From an uncultured Corynebacterium sp. (GTDB taxonomy: Bacteria > Actinomycetota > Actinomycetes > Mycobacteriales > Mycobacteriaceae), in assembly GCF_946221935.1 (NCBI RefSeq), contig NZ_CAMIGN010000001.1:62001-126000 (forward strand): a stretch of 64,000 nucleotides of DNA, given 5' to 3'. The translations under genes were made by a program, and so were the position numbers. This document shows positions 36,357-45,085 of the stretch, piece by piece. Below the pieces are notes generated by a model, which worked only from the letters and a program-made list of their open reading frames with translations, searched no databases and was not told where the DNA came from. Each line of letters opens with the position of its first letter. Position 1 is the stretch's first letter.

Positions 36357-36599
36357 ATGAACGACATCTTCCTCATCGCGCAGGACACCACCACCAAGTT
36401 CCAGGGCTTCGGCACCATCGGCTACGGCCTGGCTGCTATCGGCTCCGCTATCGGTGTGGGCAACGTTGCAGGTAAGACCGCAGAGGCTATGGCTCGCCAG
36501 CCTGAGATGGCCGGCCAGCTGCGCACCACCATGTTCCTGGGTATCGCTTTCGCCGAGGCACTGGCTCTGATCGGCTTCGTCGCCGGCTTCCTGTTCTAA
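36357..36599 (+). CDS. atpE: F1Fo ATP synthase subunit c
   Basis: The 80-residue hairpin subunit that forms the proton-driven rotor ring. Helix 1 contains the glycine repeat GYGLAAIGSAIGVGNVAG, the polar loop is ARQPEM, and helix 2 carries the proton-binding Glu67 in IAFAEALALIGF. The F-A-E-A-L-A-L-I-G segment is also where diarylquinolines bind in mycobacteria; nothing here says whether this organism is sensitive. An AAAGG precedes the ATG at moderate distance. Confidence 0.96.
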   Translation: MNDIFLIAQDTTTKFQGFGTIGYGLAAIGSAIGVGNVAGKTAEAMARQPEMAGQLRTTMFLGIAFAEALALIGFVAGFLF

Positions 36600-36668
36600 T
36601 TTCAGTGCGATTGGCCGCTCGTTAAGAGCACTTTCTAACCACCGCACCAGAATCGAAAGCTGGAGACT

Positions 36669-37229
36669 ATGACGAACACCTTTTTGTTAGCAGCTGAGAA
36701 GCTGCCAATGGAGGAGTCGGTTAACCCGCTCATTCCTCCGCTGTACGACATCGTCTGGTCCATCATTCCTTTTGCAGTCATCCTGTTTGTCTTCTGGAAG
36801 TTCGTTCTTCCGAAGTTCCAGGAAGTGCTGAATCAGCGCGAGGATCAGATCGAGGGCGGCATTCGGCGTGCCGAGTCCGCTCAGGCAGAAGCTAAGGCTG
36901 CCTTGGAGAAGTACAACGCTCAGCTCGCTGAGGCACGCACTGAGGCTGCACAGATTCGTGATGACGCCCGTTCTCAGGGCCAGAAGATCATCGCGGACAT
37001 GAAGGCTCAGGCAACCGAAGAGTCCAACCGTATCGTCGAGTCGGGCCACAAGCAGCTCGAAGCACAGCGTTCCGCCGTTGTTACCGACCTGCGCAAGGAG
37101 ATGGGTGAGAACTCCATCAACTTGGCTGAGCGCCTGCTGGGCGAGCAGCTGTCGGACGACGTAAAGCGCTCGGGCACCATCGATAACTTCCTCGCCGGAC
37201 TGGACAACGTCGGCGCATCCGGGAAGTGA
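36669..37229 (+). CDS. atpF: F1Fo ATP synthase subunit b
   Basis: The peripheral stalk subunit. One N-terminal membrane helix (IVWSIIPFAVILFVFWKFVLP, about residues 28-48) is followed by a long Ala/Glu/Lys/Arg coiled coil to the C-terminus. 186 residues is the usual length. Its stop lies 5 bases before the start chosen for atpH. Confidence 0.95.
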   Translation: MTNTFLLAAEKLPMEESVNPLIPPLYDIVWSIIPFAVILFVFWKFVLPKFQEVLNQREDQIEGGIRRAESAQAEAKAALEKYNAQLAEARTEAAQIRDDARSQGQKIIADMKAQATEESNRIVESGHKQLEAQRSAVVTDLRKEMGENSINLAERLLGEQLSDDVKRSGTIDNFLAGLDNVGASGK

Positions 37230-37234
37230 TCGGT

Positions 37235-38053
37235 ATGCACGCAGCGAGCCGAGAGGCAATTGAGCGCCTCGAGAAGACCCTGGATCAGGGTCTGAACGAG
37301 ACCTCCGACAAAGTGGGCACCGGTGTAACCACCGGCACCGAGCTGTTCGATGTTGTTGAACTGCTCGACAGTGACCGCGGCCTGCGTGTCGCGCTGATCG
37401 ACCCGGCGAGGGATGCCAACACCCGCGTCGAGCTGGCCAAGCGCCTGCTCGGTGGAAAGGTATCCGCCTCGACGGAAGAAATCGTGTCTGCTGCTGTATC
37501 CCAGTCGTGGTCCAACACCCGTGACCTGCGCGACGGACTTGTGAAGCTGGGCCGCCTGGCCCTGCTGCGCGCCGCCGACGCCCAGGGACAACAGGATCGC
37601 GTTGAAGACGAACTGTTCCAGCTGGCTCGAATCATCGAGCGTGAGCCGGAGCTAGAGCTGAAGCTGGCCGACCGTGCCGCATCTTCGGATGCACGCCGGG
37701 ATCTGCTGGCTAAGGTCCTGTACGGAAAAGTCACCTCCACGACGGAGGCTCTGGCACTGCAGGCGATCGGTCGCCTCCGCCAGCGTCCAGTCGAGGAGCT
37801 TGACTCGTTGACTGAAGAGGTAGCTGCTTTGGAAGGACGCACCGTTGCGCGTGTCCGCTCTGCAGCTGCCCTGGGTGAACAGCAGAAGTCGACTCTGTCG
37901 GACAAGCTGGAAAAGATTTACGGTCGCAAGATTGCGGTCCACTCCGAGGTTGATACCAGCCTCCTCGGCGGTGCCGTAATCCGCGTCGGTCACGAAGTTA
38001 TCGACGGCAGCACTGCAGGACAGCTGCGGCGCCTGCGCCAGTCGATTGCTTAA
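37235..38053 (+). CDS. atpH: F1Fo ATP synthase subunit delta
   Basis: Joins the peripheral stalk to the top of F1. The 272 residues start at MHAASREAIERLEKTL, the typical corynebacterial beginning. An upstream GTG at 37226 overlaps the atpF stop but GGGAAG is 8 bases from ATG 37235. The C-terminal SEVDTSLLGGAVIRVGHEVIDGS is the family signature. The protein is longer than the E. coli delta subunit (about 177), as is normal in Actinobacteria. Confidence 0.94.
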   Translation: MHAASREAIERLEKTLDQGLNETSDKVGTGVTTGTELFDVVELLDSDRGLRVALIDPARDANTRVELAKRLLGGKVSASTEEIVSAAVSQSWSNTRDLRDGLVKLGRLALLRAADAQGQQDRVEDELFQLARIIEREPELELKLADRAASSDARRDLLAKVLYGKVTSTTEALALQAIGRLRQRPVEELDSLTEEVAALEGRTVARVRSAAALGEQQKSTLSDKLEKIYGRKIAVHSEVDTSLLGGAVIRVGHEVIDGSTAGQLRRLRQSIA

Positions 38054-38145
38054 GGGCGTCATAAAGAATCGCTCCTTAGAAGTAACCGACACCGACCCAA
38101 GCAAGAGAATTAATGCTGGAAGACGAAACCGAGAGCAGGAAGAAC

Positions 38146-39783
38146 ATGGCGGAGCTGACGATCTCCTCCGATGAGATCCGTAGCGCGATTGCGAACTACA
38201 CCTCGAGCTACTCCCCGGAGGCCTCCCGTGAGGAGGTCGGCGTGGTCACGGCGGCTGCAGACGGTATTGCCCAGGTAAGCGGCATGCCTTCTGTGATGGC
38301 TAACGAGCTACTCGAGTTCCCAGGCGGCGTTATTGGCGTTGCACAGAACCTCGACACCGACACCGTCGGCGTCGTAATCCTGGGTAACTTCGAGTCCCTC
38401 AAGGAGGGCGACGAGGTCAAGAGGACCGGCGAGGTCCTGTCCATCCCGGTCGGGGAGAAGTTCCTCGGCCGCGTTATCAACCCACTGGGTCAGGCCATCG
38501 ACGGCCTGGGCGACATTGAGTCCGAGGAAGAACGCGCCCTCGAACTCCAGGCGCCCTCCGTTCTGATGCGTCAGCCCGTCGAGGAGCCGATGCAGACCGG
38601 CATCAAGGCTATCGACGCAATGACCCCGATTGGCCGTGGTCAGCGCCAGCTGATCATTGGTGACCGCAAGACCGGTAAGACCTCGGTCTGCATCGATACC
38701 ATCCTGAACCAGCGCGACAACTGGGCATCCGGCGACCCGAAGAAGCAGGTTCGCTGCATCTACGTTGCCATCGGTCAGAAGGGCTCTACGATCGCTTCGA
38801 TCCGTAAGACCCTGGAAGACCACGGCGCGCTGGAGTACACCACCATCGTGGCAGCACCGGCATCCGACTCCGCCGGCTTTAAGTGGCTGGCACCGTTCAC
38901 CGGTGCTGCTCTGGGCCAGCACTGGATGTACCAGGGCAAGCACGTCCTGGTTATCTACGATGATCTGACCAAGCAGGCTGAGGCCTACCGTGCGATCTCC
39001 CTGCTGCTGCGTCGCCCGCCGGGCCGCGAGGCATACCCCGGTGACGTTTTCTACCTGCACTCCCGTCTGCTGGAGCGTGCAGCGAAGCTCAACGACGAGC
39101 TGGGCGGCGGTTCGCTGACGGCACTGCCGATCATTGAGACGAAGGCAAACGACGTATCTGCCTTCATTCCGACCAACGTCATTTCCATTACCGACGGTCA
39201 GGTCTTCCTGGAGTCCGATCTGTTCAACCAGGGTGTCCGACCGGCTATTAACGTTGGTGTGTCCGTCTCCCGTGTGGGTGGTGCCGCACAAACCAAGGGC
39301 ATGAAGAAGGTGTCCGGTTCCCTGCGTCTGGATCTGGCCGCTTACCGCGACCTGGAGGCCTTCGCGGCCTTCGCATCCGACCTGGACCCTGCTTCCAAGG
39401 CACAGCTGGAGCGCGGTAAGCGCCTGGTTGAGCTGCTGAAGCAGAAGGAGACCCAGCCGCAGTCCGTCGAGGATCAGATGGTTTCCATCTACCTGGCTGG
39501 CGAGGGCGAGCTCGACGACGTTCCGGTTGAGGACGTCCGCCGTTTCGAGTCCGAGCTGCTGGAGAACCTGCACGCTTCCCACGGTGGCGTGTTCGAGCAG
39601 ATCAAGGGTGGCACCCCGTTCAACGACGAGTCGAAGGCCGAACTGGCCGGTGCCGTCCGCGACTTCAAGCAGGGCTTCCAGACCACCGACGGCACCCCCG
39701 TCATCAACGAGCCTGAGGCTCGCCCGCTCGGCGACGATGAGGTCTCGAAGTCTCAGATCACTGTCTCCCGCAAAGCAAAGTAA
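38146..39783 (+). CDS. atpA: F1 ATP synthase subunit alpha
   Basis: A non-catalytic nucleotide-binding subunit of F1. Walker A is GDRKTGKT (about residue 172), Walker B LVIYDDL, and the alpha signature is PAINVGVSVSRVGGAAQ. ATG 38146 (MAELTISSDEIRSAI) is chosen because it has AGGAAG just upstream and matches the family start, rather than ATG 38113. Product 545 residues including the actinobacterial C-terminal extension ending in VSRKAK. Confidence 0.97.
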   Translation: MAELTISSDEIRSAIANYTSSYSPEASREEVGVVTAAADGIAQVSGMPSVMANELLEFPGGVIGVAQNLDTDTVGVVILGNFESLKEGDEVKRTGEVLSIPVGEKFLGRVINPLGQAIDGLGDIESEEERALELQAPSVLMRQPVEEPMQTGIKAIDAMTPIGRGQRQLIIGDRKTGKTSVCIDTILNQRDNWASGDPKKQVRCIYVAIGQKGSTIASIRKTLEDHGALEYTTIVAAPASDSAGFKWLAPFTGAALGQHWMYQGKHVLVIYDDLTKQAEAYRAISLLLRRPPGREAYPGDVFYLHSRLLERAAKLNDELGGGSLTALPIIETKANDVSAFIPTNVISITDGQVFLESDLFNQGVRPAINVGVSVSRVGGAAQTKGMKKVSGSLRLDLAAYRDLEAFAAFASDLDPASKAQLERGKRLVELLKQKETQPQSVEDQMVSIYLAGEGELDDVPVEDVRRFESELLENLHASHGGVFEQIKGGTPFNDESKAELAGAVRDFKQGFQTTDGTPVINEPEARPLGDDEVSKSQITVSRKAK

Positions 39784-39849
39784 CCGCGGAAGGTAAGTGA
39801 GCACAGTGACCACCAAGAACATTAATGAAACAGAAGGGAGGCGATAGTT

Positions 39850-40830
39850 ATGGCTAGTCTTCGCGAGCTGAGGACACGCATCAAGTCCGTGAACTCAACG
39901 AAGAAGATCACGAAGGCCCAGGAGCTCATCGCCACCTCGAGGATCACCAAGGCTCAGGCGCGCGTTGAAGAGGCAGAGCCTTACGCGGAGGAAATCACCC
40001 GCGTCGTTCAGCGTCTGGCATCCGCAAGCTCTCTGGATCACAAGATCCTGCAGGAGCCTGCTGGGGCTTCTCGTGCTGCGATCCTCGTGGTTTCAAGTGA
40101 CCGTGGCATGTGCGGTGGCTACAACAACAACGTCTTCAAGAAGACTGCAGAGTTGCGCAAGCGCCTGGAGAACGAAGGCAAGGACGTTGTTCTGTACGTC
40201 TCTGGTAACAAGGGCATCTCCTACTACAACTTCCGCGGTGAGGACATCGCAGGCGCCTGGTCGGGTTACTCCCAGGATCCCGACTACGCAGCCACCCACG
40301 ATGTTCGTCGCCACCTGATTGATGGCTTCGTCGCCGGTTCCGAGGGAACCGCTAAGTGGCGTGAGGGCCTCAATGTGGAAGAAGGACAGGGCATTCAGGG
40401 ATTCGACGAGGTGCACATTGTGTACACCCGTTTCGTTTCCATGCTGAGCCAGACCCCAGAGGCACACCGACTGTTGCCGATCGAGACTGTGGTTGAGGAA
40501 GAAAAGCTGGAACTCGGCGAGGACTTGGTCTCCGACAAGGCCGACCATGTCGCTGCCGACTACGACTTTGAACCCGACCCAGACACCCTGTTGAAGGCTT
40601 TGCTGCCGCAGTATGTCTCCCGAGGCATCTTCGCAGCAATGCTGGAGTCTGCGGCGTCGGAATCCGCAGCGCGTCGTACCGCGATGAGCGCCGCAACCGA
40701 CAACGCGACCGACCTGGTCAAGCAGCTCTCGCGAGTGGCTAACCAGGCTCGTCAGGCCCAGATTACCCAGGAAATTACAGAGATCGTCGGTGGCGCATCC
40801 GCGCTCGCCGATAGCGGAGAAAGTGATTAA
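39850..40830 (+). CDS. atpG: F1 ATP synthase subunit gamma
   Basis: The central rotor shaft. The N-terminal helix begins ASLRELRTRIKSVNSTKKIT and the C-terminal helix contains RRTAMSAATDNATDLVKQL, both forming the coiled coil inside the alpha/beta ring. The central SSDRGMCGGYNNNVFK is the conserved Rossmann-like part. 326 residues, with the usual mycobacterial/corynebacterial insert. GGGAGG lies 9 bases before the ATG. Confidence 0.96.
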   Translation: MASLRELRTRIKSVNSTKKITKAQELIATSRITKAQARVEEAEPYAEEITRVVQRLASASSLDHKILQEPAGASRAAILVVSSDRGMCGGYNNNVFKKTAELRKRLENEGKDVVLYVSGNKGISYYNFRGEDIAGAWSGYSQDPDYAATHDVRRHLIDGFVAGSEGTAKWREGLNVEEGQGIQGFDEVHIVYTRFVSMLSQTPEAHRLLPIETVVEEEKLELGEDLVSDKADHVAADYDFEPDPDTLLKALLPQYVSRGIFAAMLESAASESAARRTAMSAATDNATDLVKQLSRVANQARQAQITQEITEIVGGASALADSGESD

Positions 40831-40832
40831 GT

Positions 40833-42278
40833 ATGACTACAGCAAACAAGATTCAGCAGCCCGCTGAATCGGCTGTTGCGGGCCGCGTCGTGCGAGTTAT
40901 CGGCCCGGTCGTCGACGTGGAGTTTCCGCGTGGCCAGCAGCCAGCACTGTTCAACGCCCTGACCGTCGAGGTTGACCTCGAGGCAGTGGCAAAGACCATC
41001 ACCCTGGAGGTCGCACAGCACCTCGGGGACAACCTCGTTCGCGCCGTGTCCATGGCTCCGACCGACGGTCTGATCCGTGGCGCCGCGGTTACCGACACCG
41101 GTAAGCCGATTTCCGTGCCCGTCGGTGACGTCGTCAAGGGCCACGTCTTCAACGCGCTGGGCGACTGCCTGGACGAGCCAGGTCTGGGCCGCGACGGCGA
41201 GCAGTGGGGCATCCACCGCGAGCCGCCGGCATTCGACCAGCTCGAGGGTAAGACCGAGATCCTGGAGACCGGTATTAAGGTCATCGACCTGCTGACCCCG
41301 TACGTCAAGGGCGGCAAGATCGGCCTATTCGGTGGTGCAGGTGTGGGTAAGACGGTGCTCATCCAGGAGATGATTACCCGTATTGCTCGCGAGTTCTCCG
41401 GTACCTCCGTGTTCGCAGGTGTTGGTGAGCGTACCCGTGAGGGCACCGACCTCTTCCTGGAAATGGAAGAGATGGGCGTGCTGCAAGATACCGCACTTGT
41501 CTTCGGCCAGATGGATGAGCCGCCAGGAGTCCGTATGCGTGTGGCTCTGTCCGGCCTGACCATGGCGGAGTACTTCCGCGATGTGCAGAACCAGGACGTG
41601 CTGCTGTTCATCGACAACATCTTCCGTTTCACCCAGGCCGGCTCTGAGGTATCGACCCTGCTGGGTCGTATGCCTTCCGCCGTGGGCTACCAGCCCACCC
41701 TGGCTGACGAGATGGGTGTGCTGCAGGAGCGTATTACCTCGACCAAGGGTCGTTCCATTACCTCCCTGCAGGCCGTGTACGTGCCGGCCGATGACTACAC
41801 CGACCCGGCACCGGCTACGACCTTCGCCCACCTGGATGCGACCACCGAGCTGGATCGTTCCATCGCCTCGAAGGGTATCTACCCTGCTGTGAACCCGCTG
41901 ACCTCTACCTCTCGTATCCTCGAGCCGGGTATTGTCGGCGAGCGTCACTACGAGGTTGCTCAGCGCGTGATCCACATCCTGCAGAAGAACAAGGAACTGC
42001 AGGACATCATCGCCATCCTGGGTATGGACGAGCTCTCGGAAGAGGACAAGATCACCGTTCAGCGCGCACGTCGCCTGGAGCGCTTCCTGGGCCAGAACTT
42101 CTTCGTTGCGGAGAAGTTCACCGGCCTGCCGGGCTCCTACGTGCCACTGAAGGACACGATCGATGCCTTCGAGCGCATCTGCGACGGCGAGTTCGACGCT
42201 TACCCGGAGCAGGCCTTCAACGGTCTGGGTGGTCTCGACGATGTCGAGGCTGCTTACAAGAAGATGACCGAAAAGTAA
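40833..42278 (+). CDS. atpD: F1 ATP synthase subunit beta
   Basis: The catalytic subunit of F1. Walker A is GGAGVGKT (about residue 168), the catalytic Glu region is GERTREGTDLF, Walker B is VLLFIDNIFRF, and the signature PAVNPLTSTSR is present. 481 residues. It starts two bases after the atpG stop, so translation is probably coupled. Confidence 0.97.
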   Translation: MTTANKIQQPAESAVAGRVVRVIGPVVDVEFPRGQQPALFNALTVEVDLEAVAKTITLEVAQHLGDNLVRAVSMAPTDGLIRGAAVTDTGKPISVPVGDVVKGHVFNALGDCLDEPGLGRDGEQWGIHREPPAFDQLEGKTEILETGIKVIDLLTPYVKGGKIGLFGGAGVGKTVLIQEMITRIAREFSGTSVFAGVGERTREGTDLFLEMEEMGVLQDTALVFGQMDEPPGVRMRVALSGLTMAEYFRDVQNQDVLLFIDNIFRFTQAGSEVSTLLGRMPSAVGYQPTLADEMGVLQERITSTKGRSITSLQAVYVPADDYTDPAPATTFAHLDATTELDRSIASKGIYPAVNPLTSTSRILEPGIVGERHYEVAQRVIHILQKNKELQDIIAILGMDELSEEDKITVQRARRLERFLGQNFFVAEKFTGLPGSYVPLKDTIDAFERICDGEFDAYPEQAFNGLGGLDDVEAAYKKMTEK

Positions 42279-42290
42279 GGGGTTAGGCAC

Positions 42291-42665
42291 ATGGCTGAGA
42301 TTGCCGCACAACTGGTTTCCGTAGAACGTCCGCTGTGGGTTGGTACCGCAACGTCCGTTACCGCGCAGACCACTGAGGGCGAGATCGGCGTGCTCCCTGG
42401 TCACGAGCCTCTGCTCGGCCAGCTGGTCGAGAACGGCGTCGTCACCATTCGGACTAACACCGGTGAGAAGCTGGTCGCTGCGGTGCAGGGCGGTTTCCTG
42501 TCCGTATCTTCCGAGAAGATCACCATTCTGGCGGATTCTGCGACGTGGGCCAACGAGGTCAACGTTGCGGACGCCGAGGCTCGCGCACAGTCCGCTGAGA
42601 CTGAGCACGAGAAGGCCGTTGCCGAGTCCGAGCTGCGCGCTGCGAAGCGTATGACCGCTAACTAG
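42291..42665 (+). CDS. atpC: F1 ATP synthase subunit epsilon
   Basis: A regulatory rotor subunit that inhibits hydrolysis. The N-terminal beta-sandwich shows TTEGEIGVLPGHEPLLGQL and GGFLSVSSEKITILADSA. The short C-terminal helical part is rich in Ala and Glu. 124 residues, without the long inhibitory helix of some bacteria. It ends the atp operon, before a strong terminator. Confidence 0.95.
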   Translation: MAEIAAQLVSVERPLWVGTATSVTAQTTEGEIGVLPGHEPLLGQLVENGVVTIRTNTGEKLVAAVQGGFLSVSSEKITILADSATWANEVNVADAEARAQSAETEHEKAVAESELRAAKRMTAN

Positions 42666-42688
42666 TTTTAGCCCATACGTCCCTTTTT

Positions 42689-42734
42689 AAGCGGGCTCCA
42701 CTCTATTTCTTAGGGTGGAGCCCGCTTTGCTTTT
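42689..42734 (+). terminator. Rho-independent terminator of the atp operon
   Basis: AAGCGGGCTCCAC (42689-42701) pairs fully with GTGGAGCCCGCTT (42715-42727) over 13 bases around a 13-base loop, followed by TGCTTTT. Confidence 0.92.
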
Positions 42735-42766
42735 CGAAACTTCCTTCAGGGCTGTAAGTTAAATAT

Positions 42767-43186
42767 ATGGCGTGGTTGTGGTACTTAATCCTGGCGTTGG
42801 TGGCGCTCGTCATCGTTGCTATCGTGTGGCGATTTTTCGCTTTACGTTCCCAGGGCTATCCCGTGGTTTTGCGGCGCCTGCCTAATTCCGATGGAAGGCA
42901 CTGGCGCCACGGGATTTTGAAGTATTCTGGCCTTTCCGCCCAATTCTATAAACTGCGCAGCCTCCGCCCTGCCTCCGATGTTGTGCTAACGCGCCTGGGC
43001 ACTCATATCGTTTCTCGCCGCGAGATAACGCAGCGCGAGTCGGCTTTCCTGGAGGATCACGTTCATATTGTAGAGGTCTCTCACCGGGGCAGGCATTGGG
43101 AAATTGCCTTGGACAGTTCGGGTGATACCGCGCTCGTAGCATGGCTGGAGTCGGCTCCGTCGGAGCGCCGTATACCCCGCCATTAG
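42767..43186 (+). CDS. DUF2550-type single-pass membrane protein
   Basis: 139 residues with one N-terminal membrane helix (LWYLILALVALVIVAIVWRFFAL). A small basic domain follows with RRLPNSDGRHWRHGILKYSG, the pattern of the actinobacterial DUF2550 family found after atpC (Rv1312 position). The signal-anchor would leave the domain in the cytoplasm or periplasm depending on charge; the Arg-rich flank after the helix suggests the cytoplasm. Function unknown. The conserved link to the ATP synthase and nucS genes is positional. Confidence 0.8.
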   Translation: MAWLWYLILALVALVIVAIVWRFFALRSQGYPVVLRRLPNSDGRHWRHGILKYSGLSAQFYKLRSLRPASDVVLTRLGTHIVSRREITQRESAFLEDHVHIVEVSHRGRHWEIALDSSGDTALVAWLESAPSERRIPRH

Positions 43187-43245
43187 TACAGCACTTCCGC
43201 GCCTTACTGGTTGGCCCGCGCGACCGTAGCGTAGGCTGAACAACC

Positions 43246-43971
43246 ATGCGCTTAGTCATTGCCCGCTGCTGTGTCGATTATGTCGGCCGTCTTGAGGCCC
43301 ATCTGCCACCCGCTGATCGCTTGATCCTGGTTAAAGCCGATGGTTCGGTTTCCATCCACGCAGACGATCGAGCCTACAAGCCCCTCAACTGGATGATGCC
43401 GCCCTGCACCTTGGAGGCCGTCGATGCTTCTTCTTTCGAGGGTGATGACGCCCCCACCGAGTATTCGGAGCTAGACAATGAGGGGGTCGAACAGTTGTGG
43501 ATCGTAGCGAATCCAAAGGGAGAGCAGCTGCGAATCCAGATCTTCGAAATCTATTCAGATACCGAGCATGATCTGGGGGAGGATCCTGGCCTGGTAAAGG
43601 ACGGCGTGGAAGCCCACCTGCAGGAATTGTTGGCCGAGCAGATCGAGATTCTGGGGGAGGGGTACACACTAGTGCGCCGCGAATATCCAACTGCCATCGG
43701 CCCGGTAGACATTTTGTCCAAGGACTCCACCGGGGCGACAGTCGCGGTGGAGATTAAACGCCGCGGCGGCATCGACGGCGTGGAGCAGCTGACGCGCTAT
43801 GTGGAGCTACTGAACCGCGATGAGCTGCTGGCACCGGTGTCAGGCGTGTTTGCGGCACAGGAGATCAAACCACAGGCGCGCACTCTGGCAGAGGATCGGG
43901 GATTCCGGTGCGTTACGCTGGACTACGAAGCAATGCGAGGAACCGATTCCTCGGAGTTCAGGCTCTTCTAA
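43246..43971 (+). CDS. nucS: Mismatch-specific endonuclease NucS (EndoMS)
   Basis: The non-canonical mismatch repair nuclease of Actinobacteria, which lack MutS/MutL; it cuts both strands at certain mismatches. The N-terminal domain begins MRLVIARCCVDYVGRLEAHL. The RecB-like catalytic core shows GPVDILSKDSTG and VAVEIKRRGGIDGVEQLTRY, with catalytic Asp, Glu and Lys. The C-terminus ends SSEFRLF, resembling the beta-clamp binding tail of NucS. 241 residues, about the family length. Divergence between strains in this gene affects mutation rate in mycobacteria (established); nothing abnormal is seen here. Confidence 0.94.
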   Translation: MRLVIARCCVDYVGRLEAHLPPADRLILVKADGSVSIHADDRAYKPLNWMMPPCTLEAVDASSFEGDDAPTEYSELDNEGVEQLWIVANPKGEQLRIQIFEIYSDTEHDLGEDPGLVKDGVEAHLQELLAEQIEILGEGYTLVRREYPTAIGPVDILSKDSTGATVAVEIKRRGGIDGVEQLTRYVELLNRDELLAPVSGVFAAQEIKPQARTLAEDRGFRCVTLDYEAMRGTDSSEFRLF

Positions 43972-44015
43972 AACATTAAGAAGCTAGCAGAAGCAGAAGA
44001 AAGGATCTTTCTAAG

Positions 44016-45035
44016 GTGACGAATCCTTCCAATACTCCTCCGTCTCGGTTCGTTGCGGGTGCGGTGGATCTCGGTGCGGTGAAGCAGCAGGCGGAGCAAC
44101 GCGCGCAAGCCCAAGCGGCACAGGCTCAGCGCGCTCAGGCTGGGCAGGGAGCACCGGGCACCCAGGGAGCTGCAGCCGGTGCAGCCGGTGGTGCTGCCAC
44201 CTTCGTATCTACGATTACTCCAGAAAATTTCGAGCTTGACCTGGTCGTGCGTTCGACTCAGGTGCCGGTGATCGCGCTGCTGGGCTCCGCTCGCTCGGAG
44301 GCCTCGGAGCAGATGCGCCAGGATTTCACCCAGATGGTGGAATCCCAGCAGGCACCAACAAAGTGGCTTTTCCGCTACGTGGATGTGGATGCCACCCCGG
44401 AAGTCGCGCAGGCCTTTGGCGTGCAGGCGATCCCCACTGTGATCGCTTTGGCAGCAGGTCGCCCTTTGACCAACTTTGAAGGCGGTCAGCCGGCAGCTCA
44501 GCTCAAGGGCTGGGTCGATGCTGTTGTACAGGCAGTGGACGGCAAGCTCCGCGGGCTGGCCGCGGAGGAGGATCCAGCTCATGGCGCTGCCGGTGCAGAG
44601 GGCGCAGATGGTGTTGGCGGCGCAGGAGACACCGATCCTAACGCCGGCGACCCGCGACTTCAGGCTGCTGCCGAGAAGCTGGAACAGGAAGACTACGCGG
44701 GTGCTGTGGCGGAGTATGACGCGATTCTTGCGGCGCCAGGACAGGCCGATGAGGAGACTGTGGCAGAAGCTCGGGCGGCACGCGCGAATGCGCTGCTTAT
44801 GCAGCGCCTTGCCGACGGGGGAGACGAGTTTGCGGAATCCGACCGCCTATTGCTGGCCGGCGATAAGCCCCAGGCTTTCGATCTGCTGATCGAACAGCTG
44901 CGTCCCTCTGCCGAGGGAAGCGAGGAAAACAAAAAGCAGGCGAAGACCCGCCTGCTTGAGTTGTTCAGCCTATTCGACCCGGCAGACCCCGAGGTTATTG
45001 CAGGCCGCACCCGCATGGCCTCGGCACTGTTCTAA
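44016..45035 (+). CDS. CnoX-like thioredoxin/TPR chaperone without redox cysteines
   Basis: A 339-residue protein with an Ala/Gln-rich N-terminus (about 65 residues), a thioredoxin fold (about 66-175) and a C-terminal TPR-like helical domain. The cis-Pro AIPTVIAL is present, but the place of C-x-x-C reads LGSARSEASEQM. It therefore cannot act as a disulfide reductase and is probably a binding chaperone like the CnoX/YbbN proteins. GTG 44016 is taken as the start, with AAGGA about 10 bases upstream. It is monocistronic and converges on glgB. Confidence 0.82.
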   Translation: MTNPSNTPPSRFVAGAVDLGAVKQQAEQRAQAQAAQAQRAQAGQGAPGTQGAAAGAAGGAATFVSTITPENFELDLVVRSTQVPVIALLGSARSEASEQMRQDFTQMVESQQAPTKWLFRYVDVDATPEVAQAFGVQAIPTVIALAAGRPLTNFEGGQPAAQLKGWVDAVVQAVDGKLRGLAAEEDPAHGAAGAEGADGVGGAGDTDPNAGDPRLQAAAEKLEQEDYAGAVAEYDAILAAPGQADEETVAEARAARANALLMQRLADGGDEFAESDRLLLAGDKPQAFDLLIEQLRPSAEGSEENKKQAKTRLLELFSLFDPADPEVIAGRTRMASALF

Positions 45036-45052
45036 GCGCTTTCGCTTCTTTG

Positions 45053-45085
45053 ACCCCGCTGGAGCCACACGGCTCCCGGCGGGGT
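45053..45085. terminator. Strong hairpin between converging genes
   Basis: ACCCCGC-T-GGAGCC (45053-45066) pairs with GGCTCC-CG-GCGGGGT (45071-45085) around an ACAC loop, with one small internal mismatch. U-runs are missing, but the position between the CnoX-like gene and glgB supports bidirectional termination. Confidence 0.65.

Noticed and set aside
38308..39822. 504-codon open frame antisense to atpA
   Set aside because: It mirrors codon bias of atpA on the opposite strand, has no ribosome site, and its product lacks family features. Similar long antisense frames over atpD, lysA and the rho gene were dismissed likewise.
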